Shown here in pieces: positions 16,399 through 24,447 of a stretch of 57,609 bases of DNA. The translations under genes and the position numbers were made by a program. The stretch's first letter is position 1, and every line of letters begins with the position of its first letter. The stretch is from Lachnospiraceae bacterium (GTDB lineage Bacteria; Bacillota; Clostridia; Lachnospirales; Lachnospiraceae), in assembly GCA_902363835.1 (NCBI GenBank), contig CABJBM010000034.1, forward strand, positions 1 through 57,609, in the 5' to 3' direction. A model generated the notes under the pieces. The model saw only the letters and a list, made by a program, of their open reading frames with translations. It was not told the DNA's origin and made no database searches.

Positions 16399-17211
16399 TT
16401 GAAAGGTTATGAGAATGACGGTTTTCCCAGACGAAAACGGCGAAAGAAATCAAAAGGCAATGCAATCCGCAGACGCATAGGCCACTTCCTTTTGACGTGT
16501 ATCTGTATTGCCGTATTAGTTTTCGCTGTTACTTTTTTAGGGGCTGCCTATCTATACAGTACGGTAAAACAGCCGGACCTGCTTTCCATTGCTGAAACCA
16601 CTGAACAGGAAATGGCTTTGCCTGCCGTTTCAACCGATGGCACAGAAAATGGCGCTGACCAGGCTGCATGGTGCCTGATTTTAGTTAACAAATGGAATTA
16701 CATTCCCAACGATTACAAAATCCAATTAATAAAATTGGCAAACGGTGAGTCAGTAGATAAGCGGATATATCCTGCACTGCAAGAAATGTTTGACGCAGCA
16801 AGAAAGGACCATATTTATCCCGTTGTTGCTTCCGGCTATCGGACAAGGGAAAAGCAACAGCGTTTATTAGACGAAAAAATAAAAGCATACAAAGCCGAAG
16901 GCTGTTTACCCGAAGAAGCAAAGACTAAAGCAGAAGCATGGGTAGCAATTCCCGGAACAAGTGAACATCAATTAGGGATTGCAGTTGACATCAATGCAGA
17001 CGGTATTCGTTCTACTGGCGACGAAGTTTATAAATGGCTCAATGAAAATGCCTATAAGTTCGGTTTTATCCGCCGTTATCCGCCGGATAAAACTGAAATA
17101 ACAGGGGTAATCAATGAGCCGTGGCATTACCGGTATGTAGGAATTAAGGCAGCTGAGGAAATTCAAAATCAAGGTACTTGTCTTGAGGAGTATTTGAATG
17201 GGCAAAAATAA
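16399..17211 (+). CDS. vanY: VanY-type D-Ala-D-Ala carboxypeptidase
   Basis: TTG start 10 bp after aaaggagg. N-terminal basic segment (RRKRRKKSK), then one transmembrane helix (about residues 32-54), so membrane-anchored with an external catalytic domain. The peptidase M15B domain has SGYRTREKQQRLL, the zinc motif SEHQLGIAVDIN (His and Asp ligands) and EPWHYRYVG (Glu and third His). It removes terminal D-Ala from peptidoglycan stem peptides. It has its own VanR-box promoter. Presence with VanRS and VanZ but without vanHAX suggests wall maintenance or low-level glycopeptide tolerance, not full resistance. Confidence 0.85.
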   Translation: MKGYENDGFPRRKRRKKSKGNAIRRRIGHFLLTCICIAVLVFAVTFLGAAYLYSTVKQPDLLSIAETTEQEMALPAVSTDGTENGADQAAWCLILVNKWNYIPNDYKIQLIKLANGESVDKRIYPALQEMFDAARKDHIYPVVASGYRTREKQQRLLDEKIKAYKAEGCLPEEAKTKAEAWVAIPGTSEHQLGIAVDINADGIRSTGDEVYKWLNENAYKFGFIRRYPPDKTEITGVINEPWHYRYVGIKAAEEIQNQGTCLEEYLNGQK

Positions 17212-17327
17212 GGTATATGGAAGAAATAAATTGCCATTGTGTAGTTTGGGGATTTGCGGTTTTGGGTGTGTTTTGCGATGGAGCAGTATTGTATATTACT
17301 ACTACAGAGATAGTATAAGCACAATAC

Positions 17328-17352
17328 CCGGCCTAACTTGGGGTAAGGCCGG
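17328..17352. other. GC-rich inverted repeat
   Basis: CCGGCCT (17328-17334) and AGGCCGG (17346-17352) form a 7-bp stem downstream of vanY. There is no U-tract. The surrounding 17212-17400 has no convincing gene. Confidence 0.35.
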
Positions 17353-17408
17353 CATGGTTGAACCGGATTGGGAAATATCTGAATGAATTAACATAGGTGA
17401 ATGACAAG

Positions 17409-17457
17409 ATCACTTCTTCTGTATATACTCAAAGTAAAAGAAGGAGTGATTTTTTTA
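17409..17457 (+). terminator. Intrinsic terminator
   Basis: ATCACTTCTTCT and AGAAGGAGTGAT pair over 12 bp with one G-U, followed by seven T. The 3' arm also contains an AGAAGGAG ribosome site for the remnant gene that starts at 17457. Confidence 0.75.
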
Positions 17458-18023
17458 TGGATAACGTACTTATAAAAGGTGGAACAAGCGGAATTGGCTA
17501 TATTGCTATTCTTCTTCAGATGTCTTTTCCCGCGCGTTTCAGGCCATGCATGGTATTACTCCCTCAGAGGCACGAAAAAAAGGGGCATTGCTCAAGGCGC
17601 AGCCACGGGTGACGTTTACCCTGTCATTAAAAGGAGTAATGGAAATGAATTACAGAATTTTGGAAAAGGATGGGTTTAAGGTTATTGGCATTATCAAACG
17701 CTGAACCTATGGGACTTGTGGGTGCCTACAGCGAAATGTATGAGGACAATACCACTGATTACTACATTGGTACAATTACAACAAGTAAATGCCCGGATGG
17801 CTTTGCAGAGTTAAATATACCTGCGCAGACATGGGCGGTATTTGAAATTGTCGGAGCATTGCCCACAGCCATGGCAGAAGTATGGGGCAGGATTTTTTCA
17901 GAATGGTTTCCCACAACCGGATACGAGCATTCAAAAGCTCCTGAAATTGAGTGGTATTCCAGTGGGGATATGGGCAGCGAAGCGTATAAAAGTGAGATTT
18001 GGATTCCAATTGTAAAGAAATAA
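17457..18023 (+). pseudogene. SDR remnant fused to a broken AraC-GyrI regulator
   Basis: The ATG at 17457 opens NVLIKGGTSGIGY, the Rossmann Gly motif of a short-chain dehydrogenase. Within 50 bp the similarity passes, in another frame, to an AraC C-terminus (DVFSRAFQAMHGITPSEARKK), then to a GyrI-like effector domain. The latter is interrupted by a frameshift near 17700 and finishes in the frame ending at 18023 (EIEWYSSGDMGS, WIPIVKK). An intact paralog with the same AraC-GyrI layout follows at 18358-19224. So at least one deletion joined two genes and a frameshift broke the second. Confidence 0.65.
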
Positions 18024-18174
18024 TAGGGATAAGAGGATTGGCATAATTCCTGTCAGCATTATGTGAATCTGATGGAATCCGTGGAAAGATTGCACGGCGC
18101 AGGCAGAGGAAACCGTCAAGTTTGAATGGATTTATACTTAATGGTCAAGAGCCGTAAAAACCGCATACTTTAGC

Positions 18175-18221
18175 ACAGAAACGCCTTAACGGGGAATGCC
18201 TCGTTAAGGCGTTTTCTGTTT
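18175..18221 (+). terminator. Intrinsic terminator
   Basis: ACGCCTTAACG and CGTTAAGGCGT form a perfect 11-bp core, extended by ACAGAA/TTCTGT with a one-base bulge, followed by a T-rich run. Confidence 0.75.
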
Positions 18222-18357
18222 GAATATCTTTCAGGTTGACTTCAAAAAATGAATTGATATAAAAATTTTATTGAGTTACAGTTTACAAAAGAGGACAGGA
18301 AAAGTGAGGAAATAAATTTGCAATTTAGATATGATATTCATAAGGAGGTACAAGAAC

Positions 18358-19224
18358 ATGGAATGGCTGAACAATTTAAGCAACGCCATAGAGTATATAG
18401 AAAATAATTTAGATAAAGAAATATCCTATAATGAAGCAGCCCGTATCGCTTGCTGCTCAACTTATTATTTTCAACGAATGTTTTCTTATGTTGTGGGAAT
18501 TTCTTTATCAGATTATATTCGCCGCCGGAGAATGACACAAGCGGCATTTGAAATGCAAGCTACAAACATAAAGGTTTTAGATGCTGCCTTGAAATATGGT
18601 TATACTTCTCCGACATCTTTTAACCGGGCGTTTCAGAGTGTACATGGACTTTCTCCAATATCGGCGAAAGCAAAAGGAAACGTATTAAATGCGTATCCGC
18701 CTATCAGATTTTCAGTAAATATAATGGGAGGTAATGCTATGCCTTATCGGGTAGAAGAAAAAGAAGCCATGCGATTTGTAGGTATCCGTATTCCGTTGAC
18801 ATTGGATATGGAAGAAAACAAAAAAAGTGTTCCCCCTTTTTGGGAAAGAACTTTGAAAAGCAACGAATTTAAGACTATTTGTAATTTATCAAATCAGCCG
18901 CCAACAGGTGTTTTGGGTATTACAGCTTGTCATAATGCCAATGAGATTTACTATTACATTGCAGCAGCGAGCAATCAACCCGCTCCGGAGGGAATGTTTG
19001 AATATGAAATTCCAGCTGCTGCATGGGTGGTCTTTGAAAGTGACGGACAATTCAAAGAGTCTATTCAAAGCATTTTTAGACGCTTTCTTACAGAATGGCT
19101 TCCATTTTCGGGCTACACTTATGCAGAGCTGCCGGATATTGAAGTCTACCCAATTAACAAGGGTATACCGCAAGCAGGACATTCAGAAGTTTGGATTGCC
19201 GTAAAAAAAGAAAAGGAGAATTAA
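18358..19224 (+). CDS. AraC family regulator with GyrI-like effector domain
   Basis: Start ATG 18358 (MEWLNNLSNAIEYIE), 8 bp after AAGGAGG; an ATG nine codons upstream overlaps that site and is unlikely. Residues 1-105 hold the two AraC HTHs (ISYNEAARIACCSTYYFQRMF and TSPTSFNRAFQSVHGLSPISA). Residues about 130-288 are a GyrI-like/bacterial effector-binding domain (YRVEEKEAMRFVGIRIPL, AAAWVVFE, PDIEVYP) that binds small, often hydrophobic ligands in MerR/AraC drug sensors. It is followed by an ABC exporter, so it probably senses a drug-like compound and controls that exporter. Confidence 0.85.
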   Translation: MEWLNNLSNAIEYIENNLDKEISYNEAARIACCSTYYFQRMFSYVVGISLSDYIRRRRMTQAAFEMQATNIKVLDAALKYGYTSPTSFNRAFQSVHGLSPISAKAKGNVLNAYPPIRFSVNIMGGNAMPYRVEEKEAMRFVGIRIPLTLDMEENKKSVPPFWERTLKSNEFKTICNLSNQPPTGVLGITACHNANEIYYYIAAASNQPAPEGMFEYEIPAAAWVVFESDGQFKESIQSIFRRFLTEWLPFSGYTYAELPDIEVYPINKGIPQAGHSEVWIAVKKEKEN

Positions 19225-19228
19225 TCCT

Positions 19229-19300
19229 ATGAAACATCAAATTGAAATTAGAAATATTGAGCCAATTCGTGTTGCTTTCCTGCGTTTTAGGGAGGATTAA
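19229..19300 (+). pseudogene. GyrI-domain N-terminus remnant (23 codons)
   Basis: ATG 19229 reads MKHQIEIRNIEPIRVAFLRF then a stop at 19298-19300. This is the usual beginning of a GyrI-like domain protein, which should run for another 130 residues. The cut coincides with the ribosome site (gggagga) of the ABC ATPase gene that starts at 19302, suggesting a deletion that moved the transporter next to the regulator. Confidence 0.5.
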
Positions 19301-19301
19301 G

Positions 19302-20252
19302 ATGGCCGCCATATGTGTTAAGGATTTAGTTAAGCAATATAAGAATGGAGTACAGGCATTAAACGGACTTACTTTGACAGTAAAAGAGGGGGAAATCTTC
19401 ACTCTCTTAGGTCAAAATGGAGCAGGAAAATCCACACTTATCAATGTATTGACAACATATCTGCGTCCAACCTCCGGCAATGTAGTCATGTTCGGAAAAG
19501 ACGTTTATAATGAAGCTGATGAAATCCGTACAAAAATCTCCTGCGTGGCACAAAGGACTTCTATTGATACCCACCTGTCACTTATGGAAAATATGATGTT
19601 TCAAAGCAGGCTCTATAAAGTTCCAAAGCAGGAAGCACAAAAACACATGGAAATGCTGATTTCCTGCTTTGGGTTAGAAGAATATTTGAAATACCCGGTT
19701 TCTTCCTATTCCGGCGGAGTAAAAAGACGGCTTGATATTGCACTTAACATTATGTCCAACCCCAAAGTGCTGTTTTTAGACGAGCCGACCGTTGGTATGG
19801 ACGTTCAATCCCGAAAGGCAATGTGGGATATGGTAAAGAAAATCAAAAACGATTTGGGGACTACGGTTTTTTTAACAACCCACTACTTAGAGGAAGCTGA
19901 CCAATTAAGCGACACTATCTGCATTATAAAAAATGGAAAAGAGGTCATTCAAGGCTCTCCCCATAATCTACGAGAATACTTACAACAAGACATGTTAAAA
20001 ATCAGCTTTTCAGAAAAAAAGGACGCAGCAACTTATTTGGAAGCATTAAAGCAGGTTCTTCCTCTCAAAAAGTCAGATTTACGCCACAATAGGATTGTTA
20101 CTAACTTAAAAGATGGGCGTTCCGATTTAGAAAAAGTAAATCGTTGGCTGTTGGAGCATGATATTCCTTATTTGGGGATAGAAATTGTACAGCCCACGTT
20201 AGAAGATATTTTTATCCGTCTAACTGGCGGCGAGGGAAAGGAGGACAGCTAA
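19302..20252 (+). CDS. ABC transporter ATP-binding protein (DrrA-like)
   Basis: A 316-residue cytoplasmic ATPase. Walker A GQNGAGKST, Q-loop CVAQRTS, signature SYSGGVKRRLDIA, Walker B VLFLDEP and H-loop TTHYLEE, followed by the C-terminal extension of the drug-exporter (DrrA/CcmA-like) class. Start ATG 19302, 2 bp after the stop of a short remnant whose end provides the ribosome site. Its TAA overlaps the permease ATG (TAATG), so the two are coupled. Substrate unknown; the AraC-GyrI neighbour hints at drug-responsive export. Confidence 0.85.
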   Translation: MAAICVKDLVKQYKNGVQALNGLTLTVKEGEIFTLLGQNGAGKSTLINVLTTYLRPTSGNVVMFGKDVYNEADEIRTKISCVAQRTSIDTHLSLMENMMFQSRLYKVPKQEAQKHMEMLISCFGLEEYLKYPVSSYSGGVKRRLDIALNIMSNPKVLFLDEPTVGMDVQSRKAMWDMVKKIKNDLGTTVFLTTHYLEEADQLSDTICIIKNGKEVIQGSPHNLREYLQQDMLKISFSEKKDAATYLEALKQVLPLKKSDLRHNRIVTNLKDGRSDLEKVNRWLLEHDIPYLGIEIVQPTLEDIFIRLTGGEGKEDS

Positions 20253-21007
20253 TGAATGCACTTGCTTTGTTACACCGCAACATAAAATGGAGGTTTCATA
20301 ATGTTTTTTCCATTATAATTACGATTTTACAGCCTATGTTGTGGCTGGTTCTATATAGTGCCGTTGCCGGAAAATCTATGAAAGGGATTGGAATTACAAA
20401 TTATACATCTTTTATCCTCCCCGGATTGATTGTGTTGGTAAGTTTTGGAGCTTGCAGCAGCAGCGGTATTATGAATTATCTGATGAAAGCAGACGGTAGT
20501 TATTATCGGATACTAATCGCTCCGGTTGGAAGAAGTTCTATTGTATTGGGTCAAGTATTAGAAGCAGTGTTATGTACTTTCATTGAAGTTTTTATTATGT
20601 GTATCATGAGCTTGTTTTTTTCAGTGAGGATTGCTTCCGGGGGCGTAGGAATACTTCTAATTGCTCTGTTGGTATTTATGACAGCCTTCTTTATTTCAGG
20701 GCTGACCTATGCAATTAGCCTTTCTCTTCCTAATGAAGTTGTCTATGAAACTGCTATGAATGCTATTGTTTTGCCGATCTTCTTTCTAAGTACCGCACTA
20801 TTTCCGGCTGACGGATTAACCGGGGCATTGTCAATAGCAGTTAACCTAAATCCGTTTACTCATGTAATCAATGCCCTGCGAACATTGATTTTACAAGGAG
20901 ATATTGTTGCTCGTGATATTGTTTCTGTTTCTCTTTTACTTTTTATTATGTGCGTTATCAGCTTTTTATGGGCATTGCATAAATTGAAGAAAGAGACAGA
21001 ATTATAA
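20252..21007 (+). CDS. ABC-2 type permease (DrrB-like)
   Basis: A 251-residue integral membrane protein with six predicted helices (for example IIITILQPMLWLVLYSAVAG, LLIALLVFMTAFFISGLTYA, LLLFIMCVISFLWAL). The ABC-2 permease pattern NPFTHVINALRTLI lies near residue 205. It forms the membrane part of the exporter with the ATPase upstream, with a one-base overlap of stop and start. Confidence 0.85.
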   Translation: MNALALLHRNIKWRFHNVFSIIITILQPMLWLVLYSAVAGKSMKGIGITNYTSFILPGLIVLVSFGACSSSGIMNYLMKADGSYYRILIAPVGRSSIVLGQVLEAVLCTFIEVFIMCIMSLFFSVRIASGGVGILLIALLVFMTAFFISGLTYAISLSLPNEVVYETAMNAIVLPIFFLSTALFPADGLTGALSIAVNLNPFTHVINALRTLILQGDIVARDIVSVSLLLFIMCVISFLWALHKLKKETEL

Positions 21008-21141
21008 AATTCATATCACAAACTGCCTGACGAAAAAACGTTGATCGGCAGCTGGATATTTGCGATTGAATATTAAAAAAAGTTGCAAACAACGGTTTAT
21101 AAAAGCCTCTGTTATACCTTTTTTGCAAAAGCAATACGTTG

Positions 21142-21369
21142 CTATTTTTTTAAGCAGTTAGATTTAATAAGAGCAATAATTCCCGCGCCACCGCCTATAA
21201 GAAGCACCTCAATCGCACCCACCCAATGCAGCGTGATATTGCCTTTAGTCCTTGTTAGTGCGTAAATAAGGTGGTGTCCTCCTAATAAAATGCAAAGTAC
21301 AACCGAGATAAGCGCGAGTATTTTTGCATATTCAATGTTATGCTTAACTAGTGTAATCACCATGCCCAC
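21142..21369 (-). CDS. Small membrane protein fragment, probably 5'-truncated
   Basis: Seventy-five residues with two hydrophobic helices (ILALISVVLCILLGGHHLIYA and VGAIEVLLIGGGAGIIALI). In the same frame the similarity-like reading continues upstream to about 21462 (SLFENQIWQTEIALWNVGID) without a start codon until a stop, so the N-terminus appears lost. No family recognised. The call is uncertain. Confidence 0.35.
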   Translation of the reverse strand: MGMVITLVKHNIEYAKILALISVVLCILLGGHHLIYALTRTKGNITLHWVGAIEVLLIGGGAGIIALIKSNCLKK

Positions 21370-21759
21370 ATCAATTCCAACATTCCATAAAGCAATTTCA
21401 GTTTGCCATATTTGGTTCTCAAACAGGCTGAAAATTTTTGACTGGCCTACTGGACGACCAGATCACGATGTGGTATTATTCATTCTGTTAACTTTACGTT
21501 TAAACAAAACTTGAAGAATTAAAGGCGATAAGTCTATCCACCAAATATATGGTGGAGCAGTTGACACTATACGCGTTGTGTATTAATTACATATAACTAC
21601 CTATAATAAACACATGTCAATGGCATGATTATACTCTGCCAATGTCAAACTATACCGTCCGTAATCATCAATTCATTTTTGTTATATTGATAAAAAGTAA
21701 ACAAGTGCTGGTATATTACTGGTCTAAAATAAACATTTTGTAAAGGAGTTTAAGAAAAG

Positions 21760-22866
21760 ATGATTTCATCAAAACAATCTGGCATCAGCAGGCTTACACT
21801 CGGAGGTATTCTGGTAACCTTAGGTGTGGTATATGGAGATATTGGTACCTCTCCCCTATATGTAATGAGATCGGTTCTTCAAGGGAACGGGGGTTTAGAA
21901 AACATATCAGAAAATTTTATTCTTGGAACTTTATCATTGGTTTTTTGGACAATTACCATTCTGACAACCATAAAATATGTTTTTATAACACTAAAGGCTG
22001 ATAATAAAGGAGAAGGCGGTATTTTCTCACTTTTTACTCTTGTCAGAAATCAAGCCAAATGGCTGGTAATCCCTGCGATGATTGGCGGTTCTGCTTTGTT
22101 AGCCGACGGAATGCTGACACCGGCGGTTACAGTTACATCAGCCGTCGAGGGACTGAAATTGCTTCCGGTTTTTAAAGATCTTTTTGGAAACAACCAAGGT
22201 AATATAGTTATTCTTGTTATTATCATAATCTGTATATTGTTTTTTATTCAGCACAGCGGAACAGAATTTATCGGAAAGCTGTTTGGCCCTATTATGTTTT
22301 TATGGTTCAGCAGCTTAGCTGTTTTTGGAATTATAAATCTTGCAGGCAACCTTTCCTTATTGCGTGCATTGTCACCCTATTATGCAATTGCTGTCCTATT
22401 TAGTGATGACAACAAACTCGGTTTTTTTATATTGGGCAGCATATTTTTGTGTTCAACAGGTGCGGAAGCCCTTTACTCAGATCTTGGACATGTAGGAAGA
22501 AAAAATATTTATTTCACATGGCCCTTTGTTAAGTTAAGCTTATTACTCAACTACTTTGGCCAAGGGGCGTGGATTTTATCCGCAAAAAATAGCCCCACTC
22601 ATGCCATATTAGGGGATATCAATCCTTTTTATCAAATGATTCCATCAGGCTTTCTAGTATATGGTATCATAATCTCCACATTTGCTGCAATCATCGCTTC
22701 TCAGGCTTTGATTTCAGGTTCCTTTACACTTGTATCAGAGGCAATTAAACTAAACCTGTTTCCAAAGCTGCACACGTTATATCCATCCTCTTTAAAGGGA
22801 CAGCTTTACATTCCCGCAATTAACAGGATATTATGTGTTGTCTGTGTGAGTTATCGTATATACTGA
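21760..22866 (+). pseudogene. kup: KUP-family potassium transporter, cut by the prophage
   Basis: The start is good (aaaggag, then ATG). The protein matches the KUP/HAK membrane domain: [14 protein letters not shown] near the start, [32 protein letters not shown], and [12 protein letters not shown] at about residue 350. Members normally run beyond 600 residues with 12 helices plus a cytoplasmic tail. Here the frame ends at 368, immediately after the region where transposase-site repeats begin, and the last few residues are not KUP-like. The 3' half must lie beyond the right end of the prophage, outside the window. Confidence 0.85.
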
Positions 22867-22900
22867 GAATAATGGCAACTGGATAACCTTAGAAACCCTT

Positions 22901-22947
22901 AAAAGCCCTTATAGGTATGTAAAGCCTATAAAATAGGGCTTTTTTTA
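22901..22947 (+). terminator. Terminator at the prophage left end
   Basis: AAAAGCCCT (22901-22909) pairs with AGGGCTTTT (22935-22943), with an inner TATAGG/CCTATA hairpin and seven or more T residues. It would stop kup transcription from entering the prophage. Confidence 0.75.
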
Positions 22948-23066
22948 CGTTAAGAGCCTTTAAAAGCCCTTAGTATTTTTAGAATTATTTAATGGCAACC
23001 TGAAAAATAAAAAAGCAGTGTTTCATTGAAAAATGAATGAGTTTGACGGATATGAGAAAGAGACAG

Positions 23067-23168
23067 AAAAGACCTTTTAAAACCCTTTTAAAGCATTTAA
23101 AACACAATACATAAATCACTTAAAAGTATTGGTTTTATGCGGATTAAATGGATTTTAAAAGGTCTTTT
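23067..23168. terminator. Long-loop 16-bp inverted repeat
   Basis: AAAAGACCTTTTAAAA (23067-23082) and TTTTAAAAGGTCTTTT (23153-23168) are perfect complements separated by 70 bases, with T-rich flanks on both sides. It could act as a bidirectional terminator at the end of the leftward repressor transcript, or as an architectural element of the left end. Confidence 0.5.
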
Positions 23169-23371
23169 TATTTTCTTTTAAAAATTATGAAAAACGCTTG
23201 TTGAAAATAAGGGGTTAATGGCAACCCATTGGGGACTAGAAATGAAATTAATGGGAACTTCTAAAAAACCTAGATAAAATAAGGGTTTAAACGCTTTTTG
23301 ATAAATTTTACGGTTCCCATTAGGTTGCCATTAAAAAAAATCTACATAAGTAATGTTTTCATATGCTCTTA

Positions 23372-23737
23372 CTATCCGATAGCTTTACCTTTAGAGGAGG
23401 TGGATTTCTCCTCTTTTATTCTATCAATCTCTTCGTATATAACAGCGTGAACTCTATGCTGACCACGACGATCAAGCTTGTTGTAAGTCTCAATAAGTTC
23501 AGTTTCATCAGGCGATAATTTGTGTGAATAGTCTATGGTTTTACCAAAAAGCAAGTAGTCTGATGAGATTGCGAAAAATTCGCATATTCTTAGTATTTGC
23601 TCTAAGGTAGGACTTGACTGTCCGTTTTTCCAGTCTGTTAAAGGACTCTTCTTTAAACCAAGGAGTTTTCCAAGGTCAATGCCTGTCATATTATTTTCTT
23701 TTATAATCTCCTTAATCCGAGTATACACATCAGACAT
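23372..23737 (-). CDS. Phage repressor, XRE-family HTH (cI-like)
   Basis: The start ATG at 23737 follows ggaggg on the minus strand; the longer frame upstream runs through the operator region and is unlikely. It has 121 residues. Residues 5-60 are an XRE helix-turn-helix (NNMTGIDLGKLLGLKKSPLTDWKNG, given here in part as TGIDLGKLLGLKKSPLTDW) and the C-terminal third is a Lys/Glu-rich helical tail. It is transcribed away from the early genes, with shared operators at 23757-23802, so it should maintain lysogeny. No peptidase (LexA/cI cleavage) domain is visible. Confidence 0.8.
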   Translation of the reverse strand: MSDVYTRIKEIIKENNMTGIDLGKLLGLKKSPLTDWKNGQSSPTLEQILRICEFFAISSDYLLFGKTIDYSHKLSPDETELIETYNKLDRRGQHRVHAVIYEEIDRIKEEKSTSSKGKAIG

Positions 23738-23756
23738 ATAAACCCTCCAAATAAAA

Positions 23757-23808
23757 TGCGAAAATAACGCAAATATGTATTGACTTTGCGAAAATATAGC
23801 AATATAAT
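23757..23808. promoter_or_regulatory. Divergent switch: operators and early promoter
   Basis: Rightward promoter: TTGACT (23780-23785), 17 bp, TATAAT (23803-23808). Its spacer is the inverted repeat TTGC-N9-GCAA (23786-23802). A second palindrome, TGCG-AAAATAA-CGCA, lies at 23757-23771. On the minus strand, TTGCTA (23797-23802), 17 bp and TACATA (23774-23779) can serve the repressor gene. One operator therefore covers the early promoter and the repressor -35, a compact lysis/lysogeny switch. Confidence 0.65.
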
Positions 23809-23812
23809 AAAC

Positions 23813-23882
23813 TTGTAACATTAATACAAATTATATCACACAGACTTTTAACTGTATATGTTATTTTGTAACGATAATACAA
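23813..23882. promoter_or_regulatory. Second operator pair, likely for the Cro/Ner-like protein
   Basis: TTGTAACATTAATACAA (23813-23829) and TTGTAACGATAATACAA (23866-23882) are 15/17 identical. Each is a TTGTA/TACAA inverted repeat, 53 bp apart (about five helical turns). They lie between the early promoter and the first early gene and differ from the repressor-type sites, so a different HTH protein probably binds them. Confidence 0.5.
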
Positions 23883-23919
23883 AAAATCTAACCCAGAACG
23901 TGAGGAAGGTGGTAAGAGA

Positions 23920-24147
23920 ATGAAAGAGGAAATATATACATTAGAGGAGTTCAGATTGTGGGTAAAAATCCAACTGATTAAAAAGGGAATATCTCAAAAT
24001 GAGCTGGCAAGAAGGATGGGGATACCACAGGCAAGAATAAGTGAAGCCACTCATGGAAAACAGTCAGGGAACAAATACATTGCTTCTATTATTCAGGAAC
24101 TTGGTGGAGAGATTGAGAATTTTAAAGAGTTTTTAAAAGCCGTTTAA
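23920..24147 (+). CDS. Cro/Ner-like HTH protein
   Basis: A 75-residue helix-turn-helix protein (KKGISQNELARRMGIPQARIS at about residues 25-45) of the XRE/Ner-like type. First gene of the early operon, following the divergent promoter. By analogy with Mu Ner it likely dampens early transcription; the paired TTGTA-N7-TACAA sites just upstream are candidate targets. Confidence 0.7.
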   Translation: MKEEIYTLEEFRLWVKIQLIKKGISQNELARRMGIPQARISEATHGKQSGNKYIASIIQELGGEIENFKEFLKAV

Positions 24148-24158
24148 AGGAGGACATT

Positions 24159-24365
24159 TTGAAGGAAATTTTAAAAGTTCATGAAGATGTTATAACAGCA
24201 TCGGAAGCCATCGGAAATCTCATCAAAGAATTTGATGATAATGGTTACCAAACAGAACGACTCACTTCTATTAATTTTAAAATCATATTTCCGGACGGCT
24301 GGGTTCATGTGTTTTGGGAAAAAGGGTGCATATACCAAGAGATTTTTCAGGATGCAATTGCATAA
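24159..24365 (+). CDS. Small early phage protein, 68 aa
   Basis: TTG start 5 bp after aaaggagga. Acidic, with a C-terminal part rich in aromatic residues (PDGWVHVFWEKGCIYQEIF). No family recognised. Its stop codon lies directly at the 5' edge of the first hammerhead-like element. Confidence 0.6.
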   Translation: MKEILKVHEDVITASEAIGNLIKEFDDNGYQTERLTSINFKIIFPDGWVHVFWEKGCIYQEIFQDAIA

Positions 24366-24424
24366 GTCGAAACGGAGCCAGCAGCTCCGTCCTGTAGGGA
24401 TGACCTCCTGCAGCTGATGAGGAC
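24366..24424 (+). ncRNA. Type II hammerhead-ribozyme-like element, copy 1
   Basis: Core nucleotides are all in place and in type II order. Stem II 5' strand GTC, then GAAA (24369-24372), stem III CGGAGC/GCTCCG with a 5-base loop, then U-C at 24390-24391 as the cleavage site. Stem I is CTGTAGG (24392-24398) with CCTGCAG (24407-24413), followed by CTGATGA (24414-24420) and GAC to close stem II. One base (G24421) is unpaired between CTGATGA and GAC. Copy 2 at 25219 has a covarying stem III. Predicted self-cleavage after C24391. Stem II is only 3 bp, so activity is not certain. Confidence 0.7.
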
Positions 24425-24447
24425 AGGTTAGGAAGGAGTAAACGGAG

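Larger units (their letters stand above)
22871..23332. repeat. Left-end repeat cluster, probable transposase-binding sites
   Basis: AATGGCAACC or a one-base variant occurs at 22871 (AATGGCAACT), 22991 and 23217. The related AATGGGAACT is at 23250. Inverted copies are GGTTCCCATT at 23312 and GGTTGCCATT at 23323, which lie side by side. Multiple direct and inverted sites within about 460 bp of the end are what MuA-like transposases use (L1-L3 and an internal enhancer). The role is inferred from position. Confidence 0.65.

Noticed and set aside
13451..17211. Complete vancomycin resistance operon
   Set aside because: vanH, vanA/B/D-type ligase and vanX are all absent; only regulators, VanZ and VanY are present.
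17198..17386. 62-codon frame overlapping the end of vanY
   Set aside because: No ribosome site and no protein-like pattern; a GC-rich inverted repeat runs through it.
21500..21759. c-di-AMP riboswitch upstream of kup
   Set aside because: I looked for the paired conserved ydaO-type segments and did not see them.
22981..23333. CRISPR-like array from repeated AATGGCAACC
   Set aside because: Repeats are 10 bp, irregularly spaced and in both orientations, which fits transposase sites, not CRISPR.
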